NCBI GenBank assembly: GCA_013423325.1
Contig: BLJB01000011.1
Location: forward strand, 62,001-126,000
DNA from: Usnea hakonensis
Taxonomy: Eukaryota > Ascomycota > Lecanoromycetes > Lecanorales > Parmeliaceae
Length of the DNA stretch: 64,000 nucleotides
Direction of reading: 5' to 3'
A program made the translations under genes and the position numbers. Below are positions 55,218 to 64,000 of this stretch, piece after piece; position 1 is the stretch's first letter, and each line of letters opens with the position of its first letter. The notes beneath the pieces were generated by a model. That model made no database searches. It worked only from the letters and a program-made list of their open reading frames with translations, and was not told where the DNA came from.

Positions 55218-57059
55218 TCTGCCAGAAGTAGGTGTAAGGTAAGATATAAGGGTACGAAGGGCGGTGGTTCGAGCCGCTAAGGTAGATAGGAGGGCGTCAA
55301 CGGCGAAAATCCCTTATCTCACCAGAGGAGCGGGCAATAAGAGCCAAGTGCTCCAACCCTACAGAAAACTGTCCAGACTTGCGAGCATCCTCGTTGGTCA
55401 AATTCTCAAGCAGATTTACTCTTCGTAAATAGGAGGTCGCGCGGTGTTATAATCCTGTACTATATTACCCTTCTCGTCGAACCCAGCGCCCTCGTCCGCG
55501 ATCGGAATAACTATACTAGAATGATATCATTCCTGCCGACTGATACCTATTGTATCCCTTAGAATTTAGAGGGTAGGGGTAGGACTCGAGATTTTAGGGT
55601 GATAGAAAGTATCTGATTGGATCGGGTCGGAAATATCGCCATGAGAATTGCGTATCTGAGGTATCGAATTGCTATGAGGATGGTGAGAAGCCCATGTTCA
55701 TGGCAGAATTATAAGTAGTCATGTTTTTTAGATGAAGCAAAGAGAAACCATCAGAAAAGGACAGGTCTTGAATTCGCAAGAACTTGTGGGGCCGCTGAAC
55801 AAGTATTCAAGGTTCAAGAAAAGTAAAAGGAATAGACTGTTACCACAACCTTAATCTTAACCCACTTGAACGATGGTATCCTTCCCATTGCTTTCTTCTT
55901 CTGCTCGAGTCGCGCGAGTAGTCATCTGTCATTTGGGACAGCCCTTCCCGAAGTCGATTCATAAGCCGTAGCTATATGAGAAGCCGCAACGTCAGCCTTC
56001 GGAGGAGAGTAGTGATCATCCCCAAACTTTTCAAAAAGTTCGCAACAGAATAGTCTTCCAGACCAATGTCTACACGGGAAGAGCAGTGAAAACTCCAAAG
56101 ATTGACATTCCCATAGATTCACTAAGCAAGCTTGAGAACCTCACAGATATGTTATTTCAAGATGTCCACTCCAATGGATTTGTGCTTTCTGCACCGCCTA
56201 ATATGATCTCATGTGCCACTAGACTGATATCACAGAGAAACATGATACGACAAGTGGTTTCTAGTAGGATAAAGCAACGGTTAGTGTTCTTGAAAACAAC
56301 TTCTTTGCTCTCATGGTCATGTATCTTTCCTCGCCCCATATCCGTCTTGAATGCTGAAAGAACAATGAGAATAATCTTCTAGAAAGACTAAGATACTCGC
56401 CACGTGGTCGAGGTGCGATTCAGTGGCAGCTTACCGCATTCTCTGATATATGTCTGCTAATCCCAACTGATCCACATTGCCTTCAGCTACTTCTGAGTGG
56501 GTTTCTTCGATGATATCGTTTTTTTTCTATCTGCCATGGATTCTATTGCTGTTCAATTCTTGATCTGAATTGTCTAAGTAGTATTGGAATATGATTCGCG
56601 TCGATAGGAAGAGGGATAAAGTTACAATTGTCAAAAGATCGCTCAACGGGTTCATGTATCAAAAGACAAATGCGTGGTGGTTTCAAAGCTTGAATGAGAG
56701 TATAATAATAGAGCGGGAGGAATGCCGTGGAACTCGTTCAGTCAACAAGCTCGAGCCGAGGGTAAGTGTGGTATAGGCAGCAATAGATGCATCGTATGGA
56801 GGACTGAGTACTGAATCTCGTTTTTTTGTGATTGATGAAAGGTGAAATGGAAGAGAAAGGAAAAGATCGAGCAGGCTATGAGCCCCGCCGGATACACAAA
56901 ACCTTGTAGAATCAACAAGTATATTAGAGGTGAACATATATAGTCCTGCTGTCTGAGTAGAGAAGTCTTTTCACTACTGGGAAGTCCCACGCCCCAGCAC
57001 ATATTCATGACTCAGGCAACATTTAGACAAAGACAGAGACACATACTTCATCCTCAGAG
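55218..57059. other. Repeat island, no gene recognised
   Basis: About 1.8 kb, TpA-rich in places (55440-55680). Short frames on both strands show no domain. It may contain unidentifiable decayed repeat sequence. Confidence 0.4.
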
Positions 57060-57890
57060 TTTGCAGGCGTAACTGTTCATTGTGATAATTTTCTGTTCTA
57101 GAGCTGAATGTTGATCTCGGTATCAAAAGGGCTGGTGCGCAGCTCCTCGCTTTTGCGAATACTCTGGCCTTTGTGCAGAGTTCTTAGCACGACCGCAGGG
57201 CCGGGATCCAGAATTCGGATGAGATCTTTGCTCTTAAGTGCAGGTTAAAACGCGACACGAGCAGTTGTAGGTCGTCCCCGCCCTTCCCTCATTCCTTGAT
57301 TAGATCGGGAGCATCGTCAAGATCCTTCTTGATCATACACGGCCAGCTGTGCTTTCAAGATTTTGAGTATTATTCCCCGGTCTGGAAGCCCAACATAGAT
57401 AAATTTGTGGAAGCAGCGCATGAAACCCTCATTCTTAGCAGCTATGATATATGAATGCCCCAGAATTGATTCGCTTCATCTTTTTTGGCGACACACAGAA
57501 TCCAATGAATTCGGCTCAGATTTGTCGGTATCAAGAATACGGTAGCAAGGCCATCGATCGGGATACTAGGGCTACCCTTGTCTACTGTTGTCCCGTTGTA
57601 CGAGTAGGCCTCCTTCTCGGCCTCTTGTCGTTTATAAATCTTATCGTCTGCTTCGTTCTAGCTTAACTTGGGTGGCTCTTTCAGCGTGTCGAGGTCTACT
57701 GGGTTCGATGCCGTCCCATCTTTTTTATCTTAAGCCGAGGCTCTCGATGTCGACTCTCTACTTGGTGTCGTTGCGGGCGTCGATAATTTGCCGGACTTTG
57801 TCGGTGAGCTCGACTTGACGGGCGAGGGTGAGACCGTTGAAGTTGCATTGAGTGGAATTTCAATATCTTTGAGGGGGGGAGGTCGTTAGC
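57060..57890 (-). pseudogene. Degenerate unidentified gene
   Basis: A single minus frame reads as protein with several TAG/TAA interruptions: STVSPSPVKSSSPTKSGKLS (Ser/Pro-rich), SNPVDLDTLKEPPKLS-stop-NEADDKIYKRQEAEKEAY, IPIDGLATVFLIPTNLSRIH, VAKKDEANQFWGIHIS. The regular composition and stops at plausible Gln positions point to a decayed gene. I do not recognise the family. Confidence 0.4.
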
Positions 57891-58518
57891 GTCGTCATCC
57901 GAAATGGGACTATAGTCCTCGAAAGAATCGTCAATATCCCGACTTTTATTTAAAGATCGCTTTCGAAGCTCCTTCTTTTACTCTCTTTCTCGCTCCTAAA
58001 GCTCTCCCTCGAAGCTCCCCCCCGAAGCTCTTTCTCTCCCTTCGAGGCTCTCTTTCTCCCTTTTAAAGCTTCCCCTCGAAGCTCTCTTTCCCTCGAAGCT
58101 GCCCCCGAAGTTCTCCCCTAAAATTCTTTCTCTCCTCTTAAAGCTCTCTTTCCTTCTAAAGCTCCCCCTCGAAATTCTCTTTTTCCGCCCGAAACTTTTT
58201 CCTTCCTTCCGAAGCTTTCCCCTTGCCCTCGAAGCTTCTTTTTCCCCTCTAAAGCTCCCTCTTAAAGCTTCCCCTGTAGAGTCCTCTCTCTCCCCCCTTT
58301 AAAGCTTTCTCTTTAGAACTTCTCTTTAGAACTGTCTTTAAAATTTATCTCGAAAATTTATTTTTATTAGAAAATTATATTAGCCTTTGAATTTAAAAAA
58401 AAAAAAATTGAAAAAAAAAAAGGTTTGAAAAAAAATCAGAAGGTGGAGCTTTAAGAGAGGAGAAAGAGAGCTTTAAGGGGGAAAAAGGTTTTAAAGAGTA
58501 ATGTTAAAAAAGATTCGA
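57891..58518. repeat. Pyrimidine/purine low-complexity block
   Basis: Many variants of GAAGCTCTCTTTCCC and its complement run from 57960 to 58320, followed by an A/T-rich stretch with two poly-A runs (58390-58435) and then purine-rich copies in opposite orientation (58440-58530). The two orientations flank the A/T core, so the block is roughly an inverted repeat. The same vocabulary is found at 7600-7720. Confidence 0.65.
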
Positions 58519-59295
58519 GGGGGAGCTTCGAAAGCAAAAGACGTTGGCGCATCGCATCCAACACATTTATCCGGAATGTGTATCTGACGGTTTGTGGACC
58601 CCCAAAGGATAGTACGGACCAAATCAATGGGGTCGTACCAGTAGATCTATGCAAGTCTCTGTCGTTGCATACCTTTCTCACGCTGTGGGAGGGATGGCTG
58701 CTTCTCGACAGTAACTGCCAGAGCCTTCCTAAAGTATTCAGTCTTGAACCTAGAATTCCAATTCCTCTAGAATTGGGTCGATCAATATTGAGGCGGCTCC
58801 TCGTTCGAGTAGGGATGCTCCGTGTAGACCGGGCTGCTATCGCATCACAACAAAAACTACTCTCAAGGTTTGATTGCACTGTTGGACCCATGGATCGCGA
58901 TGGCTGCATGTTTCATCTCGTTCGACATTGTAAATGTAGACGAAAAGTTCAAAGGACAAGATTTTGCGATGTGGGCTTGACAAGCATTTAATTCCATCAA
59001 CTTCGTCAACGATTCCAATATCCGTCAGCGATTTGACCCAATAGCTTTCCCTTGACTTTCGATCTAATTGTTCGAAATTTTTTGATTTCGGCTCTGGGGC
59101 GCGTAGACAACTGGGGCCGGAGCCGAGACCACGGGGGCGGGACCCCAGAGGACGGGGGGGGGGCAGCGAGGCAAAGGTCTTGGGCTGAACGCCAAACCTG
59201 TGATATACGTTCCAAGTTGGGAGTAAACGAGCATGGATCGTCGACTCTCGCCTTAAACTATTCCATTCACACCTCACTAGAATTTGGAACATCAT
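58519..59295 (-). pseudogene. Degenerate unidentified ORF
   Basis: One minus frame is open except for two TAG stops (after FVVMR and after QRQRLA). It runs through KSRESYWVKSLTDIGIVDEV, YWYDPIDLVRTILWGSTN and DKCVGCDAP, where a CxxC pair is visible. A run of ten G at about 59146-59159 lies within it. Stops at possible CAG positions fit the pattern of the neighbouring relics. Family unknown. Confidence 0.35.
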
Positions 59296-60604
59296 CCTTG
59301 AGTGAATTGTTCGCGGTGTCTATCTCTTGCACTGGATGAATATTCTTCGCTCTCAATAGAGTCTGATTGGTCAGAGGATGGCGAAACATGCGTATCATGA
59401 TCCGATGTAGATTCGGGCTGCTAGGTTCTGTTCAAAAACCTCCATCCCGGGTGTTGTGCCATTTGAAACTACCACGACAATCCCGTGCTTCTAACTCGAA
59501 TTGAGAAGATGAAATATCATCCACCAAGGCGTTTGCAAATTCCTTGAACGCACGCAGCATTGCATCAGCCTGTCCCTGTACGTATGGAGGTAATACTTTG
59601 TAGCCCATCAATGCCCCACTAGAGTAGTATTGCTGGCTCTCTCAGTCATTAGTGCCTTTTCATTTTTCTTCAGCAAAGCCACGAATTCTGTCTTCGGTCT
59701 GCCACTCTCGTGAAAGAACGTTTTGGCTTCGGAGAGGGCTTGTTTTTGTGATGCTCTTACAGGTGACTGACAATAGTGATTTTGTGCGTGTCATGATGGC
59801 GTCGTAGTCCACTCTGCTTATAGGATTATCACAAAGCTGTGAGGTCCTCATATAGGAGTTTGTGCGTATCCGTCTCGTATTGACCTTTTTCATTATATGA
59901 CCTTACATATCTCTCGGAAAACTTGACGCCAGGGTAGGGCGTGAATAAGGATTAGGGATTCAGAGATGTTTGCGTTATATTCAGATAAGTCGATAAATAA
60001 GACGTTAATGTACTAGAATTTGTTGAAAAACTAGACAACACAAAGGAAACGCTGAGTAGCTGGTAGTTGGGATAAAGCTGCTTGGGCTCGAATTCAACTG
60101 AACATTGAAAGTGGGTTCTTGGGAAGACTTTGTGCTTTCCTCGCGTCTTCCAATGACGAAGACAGGAATTGATAATTGCTTGAGTTTGTTTGGGATATTG
60201 TTTTAAGGAGATGGATCTGGAGAGGTTGGAAGATTTCTTTGGGCACAACTGTGGAGCCTCACAATCATATTGTTCCGCGATCGAAGCGGGGTTGGTCATA
60301 GGCTTCCTCAGACGGTTCGGAAGCGAGCAAGAGACTGGTGGCATCGGCTACCTTGAATTCAGAACAAAGCTCATTCGATGCCATGCCGGTAGTGCCGCTT
60401 GGTGAGTTGTCGCTGGTAGCTTAAAGGTAAGGTAAAATCTGGTCCCATTCATCATTGGGATGACTCGTCAGGTGGAAGTGCAAGGTTGATTGATTGGTCC
60501 TTTCTGACTGGCTATCCGTTTGCGGGTAGTAGGCGGTGGAAGTCAGAAATTTGACATTAAGCTTGGTAAAGACCTCCTTCCAGAGCCTAAGTTAGCTGCG
60601 TAAG
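59296..60604. other. Repeat island flank, no confident gene
   Basis: About 1.3 kb. The part 60200-60480 on the minus strand (frame containing SDNSPSGTTGMASNELC) could be the decayed region following a gypsy integrase core, but the match is weak. Confidence 0.35.
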
Positions 60605-60977
60605 CTACCCCCAGGGGGATGACTTACGGGGGAGAGGGTCGGCGACGCAGAGGTGTTTCATGCGGGAACACCTCCCGCACTTCTTTTGCCTCCCGCCAGC
60701 GGGAGCAGGGACACAGGGCTCCGCGCCGGCGGCCTGCGCCCGGACGCAGCGACGACAAGCTTCTAGGAACGTGTCAGGGTACACTTTCACAAACGCACCC
60801 CTCTCAGTACTTACGGTTGGTTGGGGGGGGCGGGGGGCAGCGACGGCAGCGGCCGCAGCGACCGGAGCAGCAGCGGCGGCGAGAGGAGCAGCAGCAGCAG
60901 CAACGGGGGCGGCAGCGGCAACGACGGGAGCAGGAGGTGGGGGCGCAAGCCCGGGGATTTGAACCCCGATAGCTACC
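60605..60977 (-). pseudogene. Ala/Pro-rich, Cys-rich element-type ORF
   Basis: A frame of about 125 codons has an Ala/Pro-rich low-complexity N-terminal half and a Cys cluster: EACRRCVRAQAAGAEPCVPA, then KKCGRCSRMKHLCV. The spacing (C-x2-C...C, C-x2-C...C) suggests a zinc-binding fold. ORFs of this appearance occur in repeats of filamentous ascomycetes (general impression, not a database result). The N-terminal codons overlap the tRNA T-arm-like sequence at 60952-60968, so the start is not a natural one. Confidence 0.4.
60952..60968 (-). other. tRNA T-arm-like hairpin at the retroelement junction
   Basis: CGGGGTTCAAATCCCCG is a perfect 5-bp stem with a 7-nt TTCAAAT loop, matching the T-arm and B-box of tRNA. 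The 7 nt that follow (GGCTTGC) have no matching 5' acceptor strand upstream, so this is not a complete tRNA gene. Confidence 0.5.
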
Positions 60978-61380
60978 TGCACAGTGGCGACATAAATTTT
61001 GGGTCTCTATCACTGATAAAACTCCTAGGCACTCCCCAGTCGTGCTGTAAGAGAGTATGGATAACAATTTCGGCCTATTCCGGGGCCGTCCAAGTGTCCT
61101 TACCGGCCACGAGAGGTATTCTCTTTGTAAACTTACATGTTATAGTAAGCAGACAGTTTATTCCGGCAGCCGTAGGAGGTGGGCTGACGATAAAATCCAT
61201 CGCAATAGTGTGGAACAGTATTGCCGGGGTAGTAATTGGTACGAGCGAGCCGTACGGATTGTGACGTCTCGTCTGGGTAAGCTGACATGTTGGGCAATGT
61301 GCTATGTAGACCCGCAGATTCTGGGAAAGGCGGCGGATAAAGGAGCTGTGTGACAATCTGTCATGACATCGGTGGTAGCC
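60978..61380 (-). mobile_element. Ty3/gypsy retrotransposon integrase fragment
   Basis: The minus frame reads HRCHDRLSHSSFIRRLSQNL, YIAHCPTCQLTQTRRHNPYG (HHCC zinc-binding C-x2-C), SLVPITTPA, HTIAMDFIVSPPP (first catalytic Asp of the DDE core), then a stop near 61075-61077 in an otherwise continuous run to LLQHDWGVPRSFISDRDPKF (second Asp). The element breaks off right after this, so the Glu of the catalytic triad, RNase H, reverse transcriptase and LTRs are not seen. It is a non-autonomous, decayed fragment. Confidence 0.75.
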
Positions 61381-62000
61381 GCCGTGATAGCTGAGTGGTT
61401 CATGATATTACTGATGATCCAGAGTTGGCTGGCTCCCCAGTCAGTCAATAGACTCTGGTACTCGGGGTCATTTCTGACCCTGCCGCCGTTCTGGACCATG
61501 GTGCCACACAACCCGACACTCGAGGTTGTATTCTCCCTCCAGAAGATTGGCCTGCTAAGCGAGATGAAGAGATCAAGGAAGTGAGTAGTCATGGGCGCAT
61601 TCGCACATTACCTGAGTGAGCTGGATTCAGAAAAGTCTCAGTGTAAAGCTTAATCGAAGTTCGAAGAACCAATCCTTCTCGATGAGCTCTATCGGGCTCC
61701 GCAGTTTAATTTCTTCGTCCATCTTCGTGCATGTGGTTCATTTTCTTGAACTACATGCTTCATCAGTAATTTTGAACTTGAGAAGGCAAATCGGTACGTA
61801 CTTCTATGACCACGTGGATTGTTTTCCTCTGTCCAACTTGTCCGAATCTGCCGAAGAATGTCAAGTCAGGTCTGGAAGTATCACTTTGAGAGACCACTCA
61901 TCCTCCAGCTATGTCACAATATCATTGTTTGGGCTTCTGGATCCACTAATATAAAATGGCGCACATCAGCTCTCAGATTTTCCATCTCCAACTCAGAGCT
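61381..62000. other. Repeat island, unassigned
   Basis: This stretch may contain the upstream, unrecognisable part of the gypsy fragment. Open frames on either strand (61592-61302 minus, 61616-61954 plus) show no domain. Confidence 0.35.
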
Positions 62001-62458
62001 TTAAATACGAAACTGAACTTGCGAATCACGAGGCTGTAATGTCTTCTTGATTTCGATGTCTAGGTGCAGAAGATTACGAGGAGTGTCGCATACGATAACT
62101 GTGAGGAGGTGTAAGGAGGTAAGGTGGAAATTGATAATCAGAAGCTGAGGATGATGATTAGGAAAGGAAGGCGAATAACATGCAGTGAGGACATCAGAGA
62201 CTTGACCCGTACGGGCCGCCTCCAACGCCTCCGCTAAGCCGCCGCTGGAGCTTGAGAGTTGGCCCTCCGACCCCGCCTCCTCCTCGGCATCGCCCGAAGG
62301 CAACTCCTCAGATTCCTCGGAGCCAGTAGACTCCACTCCCATCTCCTCCTCGTACTCACAATGATTGCAAGCTCTTCCGCCATGAGGGCATTGTCTAATT
62401 CTAGCTCCGCTACGCGGGCGCGCAGAGCCAGAACCTCCTGCTGAGCGTTAACAAGCAT
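62001..62458 (-). pseudogene. Coiled-coil / acidic ORF fragment
   Basis: Two overlapping frames: 62458 onward has a heptad-type stretch (EVLALRARVAELELDNALMA). The other continues ACNHCEYEEEMGVESTGSEE into an acidic Ser-rich region (LSSSSGGLAEALEAARTG). The frame switch occurs near 62365, where a GTGAGT donor-like sequence is present, so a splice is possible. Alternatively it is a broken repeat-borne gene. No function assigned. Confidence 0.35.
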
Positions 62459-62616
62459 GACGGGGGTAGACCTTCCAATTTGAACTGTCTGAGCATTTTC
62501 CTTTCACCACTGCGTAATGCGCTTGCCAAGTGCCTTTCGGCGATTTTTTATTATCGTGGTCGGCGTAAAGTTGGCGTTGCGGCGCCGGCGGCGGTCAAAA
62601 CGCGCGACTTCAATCA

Positions 62617-62979
62617 TCACTCAGGAATCTGCGAATCAGTGAGCGCGCCACCTTTGCGATATCGGAAATGATACCTACACCCATCGCATTCTCCGCCATC
62701 TGCGATTGTTTGGATATCGCTTCTAATTACCTCCAGTACCTCGTCATACTTGGCTTGCCCTCTGAGATCTAATATACCGCTGTGCATCTTGGCATTTCTT
62801 GCGGCATAGAGGCGGATTTCCCAAAACATTTGCTCACAATCGTTCTCGTTTAGCTTTTCCATCGCCTGTAAAACTTCAACACAGCGATAGATGCCATGTT
62901 TGGCATCTTGATAGCGCGGACAGGGAGGGGCGGGCCCCCGATCACCCGCCTCGAACGCACAAAGTATGGGGCATCGCAT
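62617..62979 (-). CDS. Hypothetical protein fragment
   Basis: 120 codons: HGIYRCVEVLQAMEKLNEND, EQMFWEIRLYAARNAKMHSG, QAKYDEVLEVIRSDIQTIAD, ending with a Cys pair (ECDGCRYHFRYRKGG). The frame has balanced composition and no internal stop, unlike the relics to the left, so it may be real or a recently decayed gene. Family not recognised. Confidence 0.4.
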   Translation of the reverse strand: MRCPILCAFEAGDRGPAPPCPRYQDAKHGIYRCVEVLQAMEKLNENDCEQMFWEIRLYAARNAKMHSGILDLRGQAKYDEVLEVIRSDIQTIADGGECDGCRYHFRYRKGGALTDSQIPE

Positions 62980-63178
62980 AGAAGTTTGGTTGAGGCTAGC
63001 TGCGTTGTCTTCAGCTTTCGCATAGGCTTGTCAGACCACCCCTGTCTCTGCTTCTCTTCATCCAGCTCTCCTTCCGAGTAATGAGGTGTGGCGGGAGTTG
63101 TGAATCAAGTGTAGCGAACTACTGAACAACTAAGTCGGCCGCCTCCTGTATGCTTACGCTCGAATCCTTAGTATCGGC

Positions 63179-63400
63179 TTAATGTTTATCGATGACCCTC
63201 TTCATTGCCTTTAGGCTCTCAGATAAGGGAAGTGAGGGAGAACTGAATGCCGGAGAAGAGTCGAGAACACATTCTGCTCTACAGTCTGGACAATTTCGTT
63301 TCTCGTTGAACCATTGATGCAAACAACAGTAACAAAAATCGTGGCCACAATGCAGGGTAAATGGCTGTACGACATCCATGCATATATGACACATTGTCAT
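63179..63400 (-). CDS. RING-finger protein (C3HC4)
   Basis: 73 codons with a complete RING: CHICMDVVQPFTLHCGHDFC, then CCLHQWFNEKRNCPDCRAEC, i.e. C-x2-C...C-x-H-x2-C-x2-C...C-x2-C. The length suggests an E3 ubiquitin ligase or a fragment of a larger one. A stop lies just upstream (about 63418), but the ORF at 63767-63444 is in the same direction only 43 bp away, so the two could be exons of one gene. I found no splice with good phase. Confidence 0.55.
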   Translation of the reverse strand: MTMCHICMDVVQPFTLHCGHDFCYCCLHQWFNEKRNCPDCRAECVLDSSPAFSSPSLPLSESLKAMKRVIDKH

Positions 63401-63443
63401 GTCAATTGTCCTCTCTCAGATATTGTAGATATATTTCAGCATC

Positions 63444-63767
63444 TCACTTAGCACAGCCTATAATCTCCGTGGCGTCTTGGATATCAAGTGGATTGGAATG
63501 AATGAGCGTACCAGATATACCGACAACCCAGAAGCGAAGGTGAGGTCTATCATCCTTCATCGAGCCAACAAACTCCCATATGCCGACGCGAGGTCTCCGA
63601 GTATCGTAGATCTCATCTACTACAAATATTCCAGTGTATAGATATCGCTGGTTTACATCTGGGTGGTCGAAAGGGCCTGAACCTCTGGCGATTGGAGCTT
63701 TTAATCTTATTTGGCCTTTTTCGGCGCCTTTCCTCGCATCATACTTCGCAATTGATTGCTTCTTCAT
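63444..63767 (-). CDS. Hypothetical protein, possibly 5' part of the RING gene
   Basis: 107 codons, starting MKKQSIAKYDARKGAEKGQI, with RYLYTGIFVVDEIYDTRRPR and GIWEFVGSMKDDRPHLRFWV. The frame is also open for some distance upstream of the ATG (ATC CAG AGT GAT), so the true 5' end may be further right. It looks like a folded domain of mixed strands, but I do not recognise it. It shares strand and neighbourhood with the RING ORF. Confidence 0.4.
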   Translation of the reverse strand: MKKQSIAKYDARKGAEKGQIRLKAPIARGSGPFDHPDVNQRYLYTGIFVVDEIYDTRRPRVGIWEFVGSMKDDRPHLRFWVVGISGTLIHSNPLDIQDATEIIGCAK

Positions 63768-64000
63768 ATCACTCTGGATTTGGCTGGACCTCTGTGGACG
63801 TTGAAGGAAGTGGCTAATAGGGCCAACCTGGGATGATCGGCTTTGTGCTATCCTTGGGCAGCAAGTTGGGCATAAGCGCTGCTCAGGGCCTCCACGCCCC
63901 TAATCATAACCTATCTACTGTATGTGACATTGTCACCATAAAGTACGCGTCCATGAGTGATGCATTTCAGTCAGATCAGCATGTGGAGAACTGATTTTAA

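Noticed and set aside
60619..60972. Gly/Arg- and Gln-rich plus frames
   Set aside because: They are translations of the Ala/Pro-coding GC-rich repeat on the other strand.
60945..61035. Complete tRNA gene around the T-arm
   Set aside because: There is no 5' acceptor strand, D-arm or anticodon arm at the expected distance.

Overview
The window looks like a nuclear chromosome segment of a filamentous ascomycete (Pezizomycotina, perhaps Leotiomycetes-like; the class is inference). The evidence is: many spliced genes with short introns (mostly 46-61 nt) that use GTRNGT-type donors, CTRAY-like branch sites and AG acceptors; single-copy fungal housekeeping genes (MAK5, TRM7, NPC1, HAL2/MET22, YAP1, SPF30, RSM1-like); fungal NLR and ankyrin proteins; and a repeat island whose broken genes carry many TAG/TAA stops in place of expected CAG/CAA, as repeat-induced point mutation (RIP) would produce.

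Layout. 0-0.25 kb: first exon of a short-chain dehydrogenase running off the left edge. 0.85-7.2 kb: two divergently transcribed ankyrin genes, one with a NACHT-associated N-terminal domain and a C-terminal membrane anchor but no NACHT, the other a protein kinase-ankyrin fusion. 8-8.9 kb: a GNAT acetyltransferase. 9.3-9.75 kb: a broken LRR-like remnant. 10.2-14 kb: MAK5 and TRM7 head to head over 154 bp. 14.3-15.2 kb: a cysteine-rich secreted protein. 17.3-35 kb: a conserved housekeeping block (DUF2433 phosphoesterase, NPC1 sterol transporter, RSM1/NIPA zinc-finger protein, HAL2 nucleotidase, YAP1/AP-1 factor, SPF30 Tudor protein, peroxiredoxin-like protein). 36-39.3 kb: a six-exon NLR (N-terminal domain-NACHT-ankyrin) whose P-loop sits on a 25-nt microexon. 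40.2-43.2 kb: a wax-synthase-like acyltransferase and a small ankyrin-like protein. 43.8-44.25 kb: a palindromic minisatellite. 44.8-48.7 kb: a large Ser/Thr-rich secreted protein in three open pieces separated by a frame change and two in-frame stops. 49.0-49.6 kb: a small two-exon membrane protein.

From about 49.9 kb to the right edge lies a degraded repeat island, nearly all of it reading on the minus strand. It holds the remains of an SF1 UPF1-like helicase, a hybrid helicase relic (UPF1-like P-loop part joined to an SNF2-like C-terminal part), a G-patch fragment, unidentified broken frames, a purine/pyrimidine low-complexity block also seen near 7.6 kb, a Ty3/gypsy integrase fragment joined to a tRNA T-arm-like sequence, a Cys-rich element-type ORF, and a RING-finger ORF near the right end.

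Functional themes: RNA/ribosome metabolism (MAK5, TRM7, SPF30, RSM1-like), redox and salt stress (YAP1, HAL2, peroxiredoxin-like), sterol trafficking (NPC1), and self/non-self recognition-type proteins (NLR, kinase-ankyrin, N-domain-ankyrin). All exon joins were made by eye and checked only for phase.
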